Shown here: positions 17,287 through 26,696 of the stretch, one piece after another | Layout: each line of letters begins with the position of its first letter | Numbering within the stretch: the stretch's first letter is position 1 | DNA from: Clostridia bacterium | GTDB lineage: Bacteria; Bacillota; Clostridia; Oscillospirales; Acutalibacteraceae | DNA length: 64,000 bases | NCBI GenBank assembly: GCA_017415025.1 | Contig: JAFQJH010000014.1 | Span: forward strand, 46,846 to 110,845 | Reading direction: 5' to 3' | Program-made: the position numbers and the translations under genes | Notes under the pieces: model-generated | Database searches by the model: none | What the model saw: only the letters and a program-made list of their open reading frames with translations | What the model was told of the DNA's origin: nothing

Positions 17287-19695
17287 TTGGCAGGAAAAGC
17301 AGAATTAGTTCAGAAAGCGAGCAATTTGTTGTCGGATTTCAAGGTTTACTGGAAAAATCCGATGCCGGGCCGTTATATGACCTTTAAGGAAATTGCGGCT
17401 TATTCATTCGGCGGTATTGGTGCATATTTCATTATCACTATGGGTCATGCACTCATCGTCAATATCAATAATATGATAGTCGGCGGTGCGATCGGTGTCT
17501 CTCCGGACCATATGTACATTCTCTATCTTATCGCAACCCTTGCAAACATACCTCTGACAGCTATCAGAGCAAATATGATTGATAACACGAGGAATAAAGC
17601 AGGTAAGTACAGACCGTACCTTCTCTCAATGGGTATCCCGACGGTTTTTATTGTTCTTGCTTATGTTTATTTCCCGTATAAGTCTCTTTACGATATGTTC
17701 CCGATGCAGGCCTTCGGATATGACGGAGGCTATGTTGCAAAGGTTGCAGTTGTATTGATATTCAATCTCTTGCTGCAGTTCTTCTTTAATTTCTTCCAGG
17801 ATTCTTATACGAATCTTATCCACGTTCTTTCTCCGAATACTCAGGAAAGAACTGACGTTCTTGCAATCAAGAGTGTTGTTTACTCACTTGCTCCGTCAAT
17901 TGTCAATATCATTCTTCCCATTGTTTCGGAATTCCTTACGGATAATGATATGTACGATATCAGACTTTACCGTGTCTGCTATCCTGTTTTTGCTATTATC
18001 GGTGTTGTTCTCACGGCAATCGTTTTTGCAAACACCAAGGAAAAGATTGTTCAGGCAAAAACAAGAGTTGTTCAGGTTCGTTTTATCGACGCCTTCCGTG
18101 CGGTTGCGAAAAACAAGTATTTCTGGATTATCGCGCTTGCAGGCTGGCTCGGCTTCCTTGAGTCGTCCTACAGTAACATCCTTTCGTGGACCTTCAACTA
18201 TGCTCACCCGTGTTCGGGCCGCGTAATGGGTCTTATCAATACAGTTGTCGGTAATGCTGCAATGTGGGGTATGATTCTTGCTCCGTTTGCTATCCGTGCG
18301 TTCGGTAAGAAAAAGGTTCTCATCGGCGTCAATACAATGAACATCGTCTGTATTCTTGCAATGGGTATCAATAAGACAAGCATCTATTGGCTTGCAATCT
18401 GCGTTTATTTCAACTGGCTCTTCGGTGCCTTTGAGCAGATTACAACTCCCGCTATTCAGGCGGATATCCGTGACTATCATCAGTTTAAAACAGGTGAGCG
18501 TATCGACGGTATGTTTGCAACCGTTCAGACCATCGGTAATATGGTAACGCTTGCTACTTCATCTGTTTTGCCCTTCGTATACAAAAAATTCGGAATTTAT
18601 GAGGGTAACGGCTATAAGGATTCACCGTTTGATATTCTTGATGTTAATACAGGTAAGCCGGGACTTCTTGAAGATGTTATTTCAACATTGATTATTATGG
18701 CTGCTATCGGTGCATTCCTTAATATGGTACCGTACCTCTTCTATGACCTTACAGAAAAGCAGCAGAAGAGTATCGTTCGTATCCTTAAGATCCGCGCTAT
18801 GTTTGAGGACTACGGTAACGGTATTACAAATGACCGCACTCTCGTTGAAGCAATCGATATTATTAACGATGCAAAGTCAATGGTCAATAAGGAGCCTGTT
18901 GCACTTTCAAAGAAGGATAAGAAGGCAGACAAAAAGGCTTATAAGGAAGCCCGTAATTATAACGAAGAAATCGAAATTGCAAAGCAGGTATGTGCAGAGC
19001 TTGATAAGTTCTCTAGTGAGGAATACGAAATTAAGCTCAGAGCAAATCAGGCTACGTACAGTGCAGGTCTTGCAGGTCTCTTCTATGCTGAAAAATCAGA
19101 GATCAAGAGAGAGCTTGCTCTTGCAAAGGCTATGCCTAAGTCAACCGAAGAGGAGAAGGAGCTTCGCAAGTTCTCAATTGAGGTTGCACAGAAGAAGCTT
19201 GCTTCACGCACAGCAATTGATGCTCATTACAAGTCACTTGCAGATTTTGTTCAGCCCGATTTCTCAATTCTCGAGTCATATTACGATGCCGAGGATGCTT
19301 GCGACGAAAAGCTGAGAACGCTCTACGCTCAGCAGGCTGAGGCTAAAAAGCAGAAGGATAATGCAAAGGCAAAAGAGCTTAAAGTAACTATTCAGCAGGT
19401 TAAGGTTGAAAAGGCAAAGGCTCAGAAGGCTGCGAAGGCAGAAATGGAGCTTCACGCAGTATTTGCCCGTGCCGCAAAGCCGTATCTTGATGCTGAAAAG
19501 ATGATGAAGCAGAAGGAAAATTATGCTCACTACGAGGAGCTTGAAGCTCAGTACTATGAGGCGAAGGCGAGAGTAGAAGAAGAGGACAGACTCAAAATAG
19601 AAGAGCAGAAGCGCGAAGAGGCTGAAAAGCAGGCAGATAAAGCAAGACGTCTTGCAGAAAAAGCCGCAGCAAAAGCAGCAAAAAAGAATAAGTAA
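17287..19695 (+). CDS. GPH/MFS-type transporter with a long charged coiled-coil C-terminal tail
   Basis: About 802 aa. Residues 25 to about 490 form a 12-helix MFS_2-like (glycoside-pentoside-hexuronide:cation symporter) domain with an N-terminal MTFKEIAAYSFGGIGAYF segment. The remaining 300 or so residues are cytoplasmic, almost entirely Lys/Glu/Ala/Gln with heptad-like spacing, ending AEKAAAKAAKKNK. Ordinary GPH symporters end soon after helix 12. I prefer TTG 17287 because AAAAGGGG lies 8 nt before it; upstream in-frame ATGs lack a ribosome site and overlap the promoter region (TGG-extended TAAAAT at 17219-17224). Substrate is unknown; the context (GH3, aldo/keto reductase) suggests an oligosaccharide or glycoside. 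Confidence 0.85.
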   Translation: MAGKAELVQKASNLLSDFKVYWKNPMPGRYMTFKEIAAYSFGGIGAYFIITMGHALIVNINNMIVGGAIGVSPDHMYILYLIATLANIPLTAIRANMIDNTRNKAGKYRPYLLSMGIPTVFIVLAYVYFPYKSLYDMFPMQAFGYDGGYVAKVAVVLIFNLLLQFFFNFFQDSYTNLIHVLSPNTQERTDVLAIKSVVYSLAPSIVNIILPIVSEFLTDNDMYDIRLYRVCYPVFAIIGVVLTAIVFANTKEKIVQAKTRVVQVRFIDAFRAVAKNKYFWIIALAGWLGFLESSYSNILSWTFNYAHPCSGRVMGLINTVVGNAAMWGMILAPFAIRAFGKKKVLIGVNTMNIVCILAMGINKTSIYWLAICVYFNWLFGAFEQITTPAIQADIRDYHQFKTGERIDGMFATVQTIGNMVTLATSSVLPFVYKKFGIYEGNGYKDSPFDILDVNTGKPGLLEDVISTLIIMAAIGAFLNMVPYLFYDLTEKQQKSIVRILKIRAMFEDYGNGITNDRTLVEAIDIINDAKSMVNKEPVALSKKDKKADKKAYKEARNYNEEIEIAKQVCAELDKFSSEEYEIKLRANQATYSAGLAGLFYAEKSEIKRELALAKAMPKSTEEEKELRKFSIEVAQKKLASRTAIDAHYKSLADFVQPDFSILESYYDAEDACDEKLRTLYAQQAEAKKQKDNAKAKELKVTIQQVKVEKAKAQKAAKAEMELHAVFARAAKPYLDAEKMMKQKENYAHYEELEAQYYEAKARVEEEDRLKIEEQKREEAEKQADKARRLAEKAAAKAAKKNK

Positions 19696-19701
19696 AAGTT
19701 A

Positions 19702-19734
19702 AAGAGAACTGTCACGCGGCAGTTCTCTTTTTTA
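19702..19734 (+). terminator. Terminator after the GPH transporter
   Basis: AAGAGAACTG and CAGTTCTCTT arms with an 8-nt loop, followed by a run of T. Confidence 0.88.
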
Positions 19735-19783
19735 TGTGCTGAAAAAATACTATGTAAAATCTCGAATTTTTTTCAAAAAAATA

Positions 19784-19812
19784 TTGAAAACTATAATATA
19801 TAGTGCTATAAT
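19784..19812 (+). promoter_or_regulatory. Sigma-A promoter of the CofE-like gene
   Basis: TTGAAA (19784-19789), 17-nt spacer, TATAAT (19807-19812) with a TGC extension. About 50 nt of leader precede the ribosome site AAAGGAG. Confidence 0.8.
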
Positions 19813-19868
19813 CTATCGTTGTAAAAAAATTGTGTATATGTTTTTCGTATACAAAGGAGTTGTTCATT

Positions 19869-21062
19869 ATGAGTCGTATGATAGGTACAGTTTCCCGCGG
19901 TGTCAGAGCACCGATTATCAAAGAGGGCGACGATATTGTTGAAATCGTAACGTCTTCTGTTCTTGAAGCCTCAGAGGATGCAGGCTTTAAGTTCAATGAC
20001 CGTGATATCGTTGCAATGACAGAGGCTATTGTTGCACGTGCGCAGGGTAACTATGCAACAGTTGATGATATCGCTGCAGACGTTAAAGCAAAGTTCGGCG
20101 GCGAAACAGTCGGTGTTATTTTCCCGATTCTCAGCCGTAACCGTTTTGCAATCTGCCTTCGCGGTATTGCAAAGGGCGCAAAGAAAGTTGTTATTATGCT
20201 TTCATACCCCTCAGATGAAGTTGGTAACCACCTCATCTCAATGGACGCTATCGACGAAAAGGGTGTAGACCCGTACAAGGATGTTCTTTCAACTGCAAAG
20301 TACCGTGAGCTCTTCGGTTATGAAAAGCACACCTTTACAGGCGTTGATTATGTTGAGTATTACGAGAACCTTGTCCGCGATTGCGGTGCAGAGTGCGAGA
20401 TTATCTTCGCAAACAATGCAAAGGCTATCCTTGATTATACAAAGAACGTTCTCTGCTGTGACATTCACACAAGAGCACGTACAAAGAGAATCCTCAAGGC
20501 TGCAGGTGCTGAAAATGTTTACGGTCTTGACGAAATCCTCAATGCTCCGGTAAACGGAAGCGGCTTCAATGCTGATTACGGTCTCCTTGGCTCAAACAAG
20601 GCAACAGAGGATAAGGTAAAGCTCTTCCCGCGTGATTGCCAGCCCGTTGTTGATGCTATTCAGAAGAAGCTCTACGATGCAACAGGCAAGAAAATTGAGG
20701 TTATGGTTTACGGCGACGGTGCATTCAAGGATCCCGTAGGCAAAATCTGGGAGCTTGCTGACCCCGTTGTTTCACCGGCTTATACAAGCGGCCTTGTAGG
20801 CACACCGAACGAGCTCAAGCTCAAGTATCTTGCTGATAACGAGTTTGCAGCACTTTCAGGCGACGAGCTCAAGGAAGCAATCAAGGGCAAGATTCAGGAG
20901 AAGGACGACAACCTCGTTGGCAATATGGTTTCCGAGGGTACAACCCCGAGAAGACTTACAGACCTCATCGGCTCGCTTTGTGACCTCACATCAGGCTCAG
21001 GCGACAAGGGTACACCGATCGTCTTCATTCAGGGCTACTTCGACAACTACACAACAGACTGA
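19869..21062 (+). CDS. CofE-like (F420-0:gamma-glutamyl ligase family) protein
   Basis: 397 aa cytoplasmic protein resembling the F420_ligase family, which adds glutamate to coenzyme F420-0 in archaea and actinobacteria. Visible family features are the N-terminal GTVSRGVRAPIIKEGDD..., NDRDIVAMTEAIVARAQGN, and a C-terminal GDGAFKDPVGKIWELADP segment. No F420 biosynthesis genes are seen here, and Clostridia of this type are not known to make F420, so the substrate is probably another gamma-glutamyl acceptor. ATG 19869 follows AAAGGAG. It has its own promoter and a terminator, and codon use looks like that of highly expressed genes. Confidence 0.8.
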   Translation: MSRMIGTVSRGVRAPIIKEGDDIVEIVTSSVLEASEDAGFKFNDRDIVAMTEAIVARAQGNYATVDDIAADVKAKFGGETVGVIFPILSRNRFAICLRGIAKGAKKVVIMLSYPSDEVGNHLISMDAIDEKGVDPYKDVLSTAKYRELFGYEKHTFTGVDYVEYYENLVRDCGAECEIIFANNAKAILDYTKNVLCCDIHTRARTKRILKAAGAENVYGLDEILNAPVNGSGFNADYGLLGSNKATEDKVKLFPRDCQPVVDAIQKKLYDATGKKIEVMVYGDGAFKDPVGKIWELADPVVSPAYTSGLVGTPNELKLKYLADNEFAALSGDELKEAIKGKIQEKDDNLVGNMVSEGTTPRRLTDLIGSLCDLTSGSGDKGTPIVFIQGYFDNYTTD

Positions 21063-21067
21063 TAACA

Positions 21068-21102
21068 GAAAGTGCCTTATATTTAATATAGGGCACTTTT
21101 AA
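21068..21102 (+). terminator. Terminator after the CofE-like gene
   Basis: AAAGTGCC and GGGCACTTTT arms around an AT-rich inner stem. The next gene (YbaK type) starts 17 nt further, so readthrough or a promoter inside this region is needed for it. Confidence 0.75.
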
Positions 21103-21118
21103 AATAGCAGGTAATAAT

Positions 21119-21607
21119 ATGAAACAAAAAGTATACGATTTTCTGAATAATCAAAACATAAAATACGAGGTCACAGATCACGCACCTGTTTTCACAATGG
21201 AGGAAATGCAGGCAGAAGGGATTGACAAGCTGGGAACAATCTGCAAAAATCTCTTTATCCGTGACCAGAAGGGCAAAAAGCACTTTCTTGTTACCGCCGA
21301 TGATGCAACCCGCATCAATCTCAAGGAGCTCGGCACAAAGCTTGAAGCAGGTAAGGTCAGCTTTGCATCTGCCGAAAGACTTGAAAAATATCTCGGCGTA
21401 ACAACGGGCTGTGTTTCACCTCTCGGTGTGCTTAATGATGCAGAACACGCGGTAACGGTGGTGCTTGATAAAAAGCTCGTCGGACTCGACCGCCTCGGTG
21501 TCCACCCGAACGATAATACGTCAACTCTTTTCCTCTCCTTTAATGACCTTGTCAAAGCAATCGAGGCAATAGGCAACGAATACATAATTATTGATTTTGA
21601 AGATTGA
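21119..21607 (+). CDS. YbaK/ProX-type aminoacyl-tRNA deacylase
   Basis: 162 aa protein of the YbaK/EbsC/ProX editing fold that hydrolyses misacylated tRNA in trans, in particular Ala- or Cys-tRNA(Pro). The family pattern is visible: a conserved Lys in KNLFIRDQKGKKHFLV, and TTGCVSPLGVLND near the C-terminal half, the typical substrate-binding loop. Length agrees with stand-alone ProX proteins. Which tRNA it edits cannot be deduced. Confidence 0.88.
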   Translation: MKQKVYDFLNNQNIKYEVTDHAPVFTMEEMQAEGIDKLGTICKNLFIRDQKGKKHFLVTADDATRINLKELGTKLEAGKVSFASAERLEKYLGVTTGCVSPLGVLNDAEHAVTVVLDKKLVGLDRLGVHPNDNTSTLFLSFNDLVKAIEAIGNEYIIIDFED

Positions 21608-21620
21608 ACCAACAGCAATA

Positions 21621-21648
21621 AAGGGACTGCACTCGCAGTCCCTTAATC
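21621..21648. terminator. Bidirectional terminator between convergent genes
   Basis: Perfect 10-bp stem AAGGGACTGC/GCAGTCCCTT with loop ACTC, serving the YbaK gene (+) and the YkgJ-type gene (-). Confidence 0.8.
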
Positions 21649-21669
21649 TTTAGGCTTACTACCGTCATC

Positions 21670-22137
21670 CTATTCTAAAAATTTTCCTATTTCATCAATA
21701 TCTTCTGTAATATTCTCAAGAAATTTTCTGCATTCTTCATCCCTTGCAAGTATCTTTCCGACCTTTTTGACAGCCTTGAAAAACTTCGGGTCAAATTCTA
21801 TTTCATCACTGTGCTCAAGCAAAGGACAAAGCCGAACAGCCCTTAAATCAGGCTCGACAAAAATCTTGCCGTTTTCGCTGATTGTCGGAAAAAACGGAAA
21901 AATTCTGCACGAAAGGGGACGGCTGCTTCTGTCACACGTACCGTTACATACGGCAAGCCTCTGCCCGTTTTCACCCTCAATAACCGTCAGCGGGCTTTCC
22001 TCACCGGGAAAAAGAAGCATACCCGTTTTGCTGTCACCCTTACAGCACGCGCCGCCGCAAAGCTGACCGCAATCAACCTTCAGCGGTGTCAAATTTCCCA
22101 TAATTTTAAAAATTTTGTCATAATCGGCACATTTCAT
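21670..22137 (-). CDS. YkgJ-type cysteine-cluster protein
   Basis: 155 aa. It contains the cysteine cluster of the CxxCxxCC/YkgJ family: CGQLCGGACCKGDS near residue 20, then CNGTCD and SCRIFPFFP, with RLCPLL further on. These proteins probably bind a metal or Fe-S cluster; the biochemical role is unknown. It is transcribed away from the flavoprotein gene at 22253. Confidence 0.8.
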   Translation of the reverse strand: MKCADYDKIFKIMGNLTPLKVDCGQLCGGACCKGDSKTGMLLFPGEESPLTVIEGENGQRLAVCNGTCDRSSRPLSCRIFPFFPTISENGKIFVEPDLRAVRLCPLLEHSDEIEFDPKFFKAVKKVGKILARDEECRKFLENITEDIDEIGKFLE

Positions 22138-22193
22138 ACACTCATCTCCAAAAATAGTATAACATACAACTGTTTTATCGGCAACATTTACGA

Positions 22194-22222
22194 TTGAATT
22201 GTTTACTGTAATATGTTACAAT
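22194..22222 (+). promoter_or_regulatory. Sigma-A promoter of the tandem flavodoxin-fold gene
   Basis: TTGAAT (22194-22199), 17-nt spacer, TACAAT (22217-22222) with a TGT extension. Confidence 0.65.
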
Positions 22223-22252
22223 TAAACGAAAATGTATAAAAGGATGTTGAAT

Positions 22253-23650
22253 ATGAAAATAGCGGTTATCAACGGCAGTCCGAAAGGTAAATACAGCATC
22301 ACTCTACAACACGTTAATTATCTTGAAAGAAAATATCCCGGGCACGAGTTCTGTGTCCTCCACGCGGGACAGAAAATAAAGGCACTCGAAAAGGACTTTT
22401 CAAACGCAAAGGAATTGCTGGAGCCATCGGATGCAGTTCTCTTTTCCTATCCCGTTTATACCTTCCTTGCTCCCTCACAGCTTCACCGTTTTATCGAGCT
22501 TGCAAAGGAAAACGGTGTTAATCTTAAGGATAAATATGCAACGCAGATTTCAACCTCAAAGCATTTTTACGATATAACTGCACACAAATATATTGAAGAA
22601 AACTCACTTGATATGGGTATGCGATATATCCGCGGACTTTCCGCCGATATGGAGGATCTCTTATCCGAAAAGGGCAGGGAAGAGGCGGAAAAATTCTTTG
22701 ACCGCTTCCTCTGGGCAGTTAAAGAAGAGGTTTATACCTCCGCATCCGCAAAGGTGTCCGATTATATTCCCGTTCCGGCAAAGCCTGCACCGCAGCAGGC
22801 TGAACAGAAGACCGATAAGGACGTTATTATCCTTACGGATGAAACTGATTCCGCTTCAAGCCTTTCCACGATGATTGAACGCTTCCGTGCGGTTTTCGGC
22901 TACAAGACAAGAGTTGTCAATATCTCCGAATATCCTCTCGCAGGCGGATGTCTCGGCTGTTTCCGCTGTGCCGTCAGTGAGAAGTGCGTTTATAAGGATA
23001 ATTTCGATACCTTCCTTCGTGAAAAAATCCAGACAGCCGATGCCATTGTCTATGCATTCAAGATTTCCGACCATTCAATGGGCTCGCGCTTCAAAATGTA
23101 CGATGACAGAAACTTCTGCAACGGACACAGAACCGTGACCGTCGGTATGCCCGTCGGCTATCTCGTCTCGGGTAATTATTCCGAGGAAAAAAACGTTTCA
23201 ACAGTTCTTGAAGCCCGAAGTGAAACGGGCGGCAACTTCCTTGCAGGTGTCGCAACCGATGAATACGATACGGATAAGCAGATCGACACTCTTGCAAAGT
23301 CACTTGCCTTTGCGCTTGAAACAAAGCATACCGCGCCTGCGAATTTCTGGGGTGTCGGCGGAATGAAAATCTTCCGCGACCTTATCTATCAGATGCGCGG
23401 TATGATGAAGGCTGACCATAAGTTTTATAAAAAGCAGGGCATCTATGATTTCCCGCAGAAAAATAAGGGCAAGGCAATGCTTATGTATGCCGTCGGCGCA
23501 CTTCTTTCCAGCGAGAAGATTCTTTCAAAAATGGGCAACAAGATGAATGAAGGTATGCTGATGCCTTACGAACAGTTATTCAGAAAAATGGATGCCGAAA
23601 ATCCTCCGAAAAAGACCACAGTTCCGACAAAGGAACCCGTGACAAAATAA
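22253..23650 (+). CDS. Tandem flavodoxin-fold (NADPH-dependent FMN reductase-like) protein
   Basis: 465 aa. Two flavodoxin-like domains are joined. The N-terminal one begins MKIAVINGSPKGK (FMN phosphate-binding loop). The C-terminal one begins near residue 195 (DVIILTDETDSASS) and carries GGCLGCFRCAVSEKC, a cysteine pattern of iron-sulfur flavoproteins and related reductases. The second domain's phosphate loop lacks the canonical GSPR form. A polar linker rich in Pro/Ala/Gln joins the domains. I chose ATG 22253 for its AAAAGGATG ribosome site; ATGs at 22232 and 22244 are in frame but less well placed. Likely a cytoplasmic electron-transfer or quinone/FMN reductase; partner unknown. Confidence 0.75.
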   Translation: MKIAVINGSPKGKYSITLQHVNYLERKYPGHEFCVLHAGQKIKALEKDFSNAKELLEPSDAVLFSYPVYTFLAPSQLHRFIELAKENGVNLKDKYATQISTSKHFYDITAHKYIEENSLDMGMRYIRGLSADMEDLLSEKGREEAEKFFDRFLWAVKEEVYTSASAKVSDYIPVPAKPAPQQAEQKTDKDVIILTDETDSASSLSTMIERFRAVFGYKTRVVNISEYPLAGGCLGCFRCAVSEKCVYKDNFDTFLREKIQTADAIVYAFKISDHSMGSRFKMYDDRNFCNGHRTVTVGMPVGYLVSGNYSEEKNVSTVLEARSETGGNFLAGVATDEYDTDKQIDTLAKSLAFALETKHTAPANFWGVGGMKIFRDLIYQMRGMMKADHKFYKKQGIYDFPQKNKGKAMLMYAVGALLSSEKILSKMGNKMNEGMLMPYEQLFRKMDAENPPKKTTVPTKEPVTK

Positions 23651-23657
23651 ATAACAA

Positions 23658-23688
23658 GACCCACGACAGATTGTCGTGGGTCAGCTTT
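23658..23688. terminator. Bidirectional terminator between flavoprotein gene and pflA
   Basis: GACCCACGACA/TGTCGTGGGTC, an 11-bp stem with a short loop, flanked by a T-run on the plus strand. Confidence 0.85.
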
Positions 23689-24381
23689 TTACAGCATATT
23701 TCTTAATTCTTCCATCCGTTCCTTGGTCGGCTCGGGCGTGTTTGTCAGCGGAAACTCAATTCCGAGACTCAGATACTTCGTCTCGCACATCTTGCGGAAG
23801 GCGAGCAACTCAACCGAATCAACGCACCTGTGAGAATCACGGATAGCTTTCAGCTTTTCGATGTTTTCCTCTGTATCATTTAGCGTCGGTATAATAACCT
23901 GTCTCAATGTTGTCGGAATTGACATTTTATCGAGATAATCAAGAAATTCAAGCACCGGCTTTAAAGAACAGCCGACGTTTTCGCGGTAATCATCATCGTT
24001 CGTGTACTTGATATCAAGCAGAACTCTGTTTGTCACTTCAAGCAGCTTTTTAACATCCTCGTTCAGAACCGAGCCTGACGTATCAAGACAGGTGTTGATG
24101 TCCTTGAATCTACAAAGCCTGAACAGCTCTGCAACCTCACGTGCCTGCAACAGCGGCTCTCCGCCCGAAACGGTGATTCCGCCGTCGTTTCCGAAATATT
24201 CCTTGTAGCGTTCGGCTCGGCTTGCAAGCTCCTCGGGGGAAAAATCTTTGGCCTCTGTCATATTCCACGTGTCGGGGTTATGACAGCACTTGCATCTTAA
24301 ATGACAGCCCTGCGCAAAGACCACAAAGCGCACTCCGGGACCGTCAAGCGTACCGAGCGACTGTATCGAATGCACCTTCAT
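23689..24381 (-). CDS. pflA: Pyruvate formate-lyase activating enzyme
   Basis: Radical SAM enzyme (230 aa) that installs the glycyl radical on PflB. The CxxxCxxC cluster motif is visible as CHLRCKCC near residue 29, preceded by GPGVRFVVFAQG. SGGEPLLQ, the SAM-binding GGE motif, follows near residue 80. It starts 1 nt after the pflB stop, on the same strand, giving a normal pflB-pflA operon. Confidence 0.96.
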   Translation of the reverse strand: MKVHSIQSLGTLDGPGVRFVVFAQGCHLRCKCCHNPDTWNMTEAKDFSPEELASRAERYKEYFGNDGGITVSGGEPLLQAREVAELFRLCRFKDINTCLDTSGSVLNEDVKKLLEVTNRVLLDIKYTNDDDYRENVGCSLKPVLEFLDYLDKMSIPTTLRQVIIPTLNDTEENIEKLKAIRDSHRCVDSVELLAFRKMCETKYLSLGIEFPLTNTPEPTKERMEELRNML

Positions 24382-24382
24382 T

Positions 24383-26614
24383 TTACATAGCCTCGTGGAA
24401 GGTACGGCTGATAACCTCTCTTTGCTGTTCGCGTGAAAGCTTGTTGAAGTTTACTGCATAGCCCGAAACACGGATTGTAAGGTTGGGGTATTCCTCGGGA
24501 TTTTCGTAAGCCTTGAGAAGTGTCTCGCGGTTCATCACGTTTACGTTGATGTGATGAGCCTTCTTTGCGAAATATCCGTCAAGAATTGATACAAGATTCT
24601 TGCTTCTTTCCTCACCGTTTGTTCCGAGAGTCTCGGGTGTGATTGAGAATGTATTTGAAACACCGTCACGGCAATCGTCATAGCTGATTTTTGCAACCGA
24701 ATTGAGCGATGCAAGTGCGCCGTTTTCCTCGCGGTTGTGCATCGGGTTAGCGCCGGGAGCAAAGGGCTCGCCGTCACCTCTGCCGTCGGGAGTAGCAGCT
24801 GTGTTCTTGCCGTACATAACATTCGATGTGATTGTAAGCACGGAAAGAGTATGAATCGCATTTCTGTATGTCGGTGTTTTGCGAAGCTCTGTGATAACCT
24901 TGTGCGCCATATCCTTTGCGATAAGGTCAACCCTGTCGTCGTCGTTGCCGAATTTCGGGAAATCACCTACGGTATCAAAGCCTTCAATATAGCCGTTGGT
25001 GTTTCTTATCGGGCGCACCTTTGCGTGCTTGATTGCTGAAAGTGAGTCAGCAACAACCGAAAGACCTGCAATACCGAAGGCCATAAAACGCTCAACCTCG
25101 GTGTCGTGAAGAGCCATCTGAGTCTTTTCGTAAGCGTACTTGTCGTGCATATAGTGGATAACGTTCATCGTGTTGACGTAGAGATGCATAAGCCACTCAA
25201 TATACTTGTCAAAACGCTTCATAACCGTATCAAAATCAAGGCTTGTTCCTTCAATAACGCTCATCTGCGGACCGATGTGCATATCGCTTGAAGTGTCATA
25301 ACCGCCGTTAAGAGCGATAAGAAGAAGCTTTGCAAGGTTACAGCGTGCGCCGAAGAACTGCATCTGCTTGCCGATTTTCATTGCGGAAACACAGCAGGCG
25401 ATAGCGTAATCATCGCCGTAAATCGGACGCATAACGTCGTCGTTCTCGTACTGAATCGAGTCAGTATCAACGGAAACCTTTGCGCAGAAGCGCTTGAAGC
25501 TCTCGGGAAGAGCTGTTGACCAGAGAATTGTTATATTCGGTTCGGGTGACGAGCCGAGAGTGTAGAGCGTGTTAAGAAGACGGAAGCTGTTCTTTGTAAC
25601 AAGGCTTCTGCCGTCCTCACCCATACCGCCGACAGCCTCTGTAATCCACATCGGGTCGCCGCCGAAAAGCTCGTTGTATTCCTGTGTTCTAAGGTGACGT
25701 GCAATACGGAGCTTGATAACAAAATCGTCCATAAGCTCCTGCGCGCCTTCTTCCGTGAGAGTGCCGTTTGCGATATCGCGCTCGATATAAATATCAAAGA
25801 AGGTGCTCACTCTGCCGAGCGACATGGCCGCACCGTTCTGCTCCTTGATAGATGCGAGATAAGCAAAATATGTCCACTGAATAGCCTCGCGTGCGTTCTT
25901 TGCAGGCTCGGAGATATCGTAGCCGTACATAGCCGCCATTTCCTTCATAAAGCCGAGGAAGGTGATCTGCTGGAAAAGCTCTTCAGTCTGACGTGTTGTT
26001 TCCTGGTTGAAGTTGCCGTTTGCCATATTTGCCTTATCAGCCTTTTTAGCGGCAATAAGTCGGTCAACGCCGTAAAGAGCAACTCGTCTGTAATCGCCGA
26101 TGATTCTGCCTCTGCCGTAAGCATCGGGAAGACCTGTAATAACGTGTGAACGTCTTGCGGCACGCATTTCATCGGTATAAGCGCGGAAAACGCCGTCATT
26201 GTGGGTTGTGCGGAACATAAATTCCTGCTCAACCTTGTCACTCAATTTATAGCCGTAAGCGGCGCAGGCCTGACGAGCCATACGGATACCGCCAAAGGGA
26301 TTTACACCGCGCTTTAACGGACTGTCGGTCTGCATACCGACGATAAGCTCGTTTTCTTTGTCAATATATCCGGGAGCATAGCTTGTAAGAGAAGAAACGG
26401 TCTCTGTATCAATATCGAGAACACCGCCCTTGGCACGCTCATTTCTGAAAAGCTCCTGCACCTTAGCCATAAGATTGTCAGTGCGTTCGGTAGCCTTTGA
26501 AAGGAAAGCCTCGTCACCGCAGTATTCCTTATAGTTCTGCTGAATAAAGTCACGGACGTTTATCTCGTCCTGCCATACTCCGCCGTTAAATCCGTTCCAG
26601 TTTTCGTGTATCAT
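24383..26614 (-). CDS. pflB: Formate C-acetyltransferase (pyruvate formate-lyase)
   Basis: Converts pyruvate and CoA to acetyl-CoA and formate. About 743 aa, normal length. The Cys-Cys active-site pair is visible in IACCVSAM and the glycyl radical loop near the C-terminus as RVSGYAV. ATG 26614 (MIHENWNGF) follows AAGGAGTG; a GTG 9 nt upstream overlaps that site. The 5' leader of more than 180 nt holds a ZTP-type riboswitch and terminator. With ackA at 28.5 kb it forms the formate/acetate fermentation branch. Confidence 0.97.
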   Translation of the reverse strand: MIHENWNGFNGGVWQDEINVRDFIQQNYKEYCGDEAFLSKATERTDNLMAKVQELFRNERAKGGVLDIDTETVSSLTSYAPGYIDKENELIVGMQTDSPLKRGVNPFGGIRMARQACAAYGYKLSDKVEQEFMFRTTHNDGVFRAYTDEMRAARRSHVITGLPDAYGRGRIIGDYRRVALYGVDRLIAAKKADKANMANGNFNQETTRQTEELFQQITFLGFMKEMAAMYGYDISEPAKNAREAIQWTYFAYLASIKEQNGAAMSLGRVSTFFDIYIERDIANGTLTEEGAQELMDDFVIKLRIARHLRTQEYNELFGGDPMWITEAVGGMGEDGRSLVTKNSFRLLNTLYTLGSSPEPNITILWSTALPESFKRFCAKVSVDTDSIQYENDDVMRPIYGDDYAIACCVSAMKIGKQMQFFGARCNLAKLLLIALNGGYDTSSDMHIGPQMSVIEGTSLDFDTVMKRFDKYIEWLMHLYVNTMNVIHYMHDKYAYEKTQMALHDTEVERFMAFGIAGLSVVADSLSAIKHAKVRPIRNTNGYIEGFDTVGDFPKFGNDDDRVDLIAKDMAHKVITELRKTPTYRNAIHTLSVLTITSNVMYGKNTAATPDGRGDGEPFAPGANPMHNREENGALASLNSVAKISYDDCRDGVSNTFSITPETLGTNGEERSKNLVSILDGYFAKKAHHINVNVMNRETLLKAYENPEEYPNLTIRVSGYAVNFNKLSREQQREVISRTFHEAM

Positions 26615-26644
26615 ATTTATCACTCCTTATAATCAACAACCACT

Positions 26645-26692
26645 AAATCGTCCCTGAAAGGGGAGATGTCACGAAGTGACAGAGGTTTTTAA
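26645..26692. repeat. Module-B-like repeat fragment in the pflB leader
   Basis: CCCTGAAAGGGGAGATGTCACGAAGTGACAGAGG resembles part of module B (CCCCTGAAAGGGGAGCTGGCACGACGAAGTCGTG...). It sits between the riboswitch terminator and the pflB ribosome site, so it is transcribed as two small hairpins in the 5' UTR. Confidence 0.6.
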
Positions 26693-26696
26693 AAAA

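Noticed and set aside
17896-18480. Long minus-strand open frame opposite the transporter gene (and similar ones opposite murF, pflB, lacZ, valS)
   Set aside because: Antisense shadows of strongly coding genes. They lack ribosome sites and have Cys/Arg/Ser-rich compositions typical of reversed codons.
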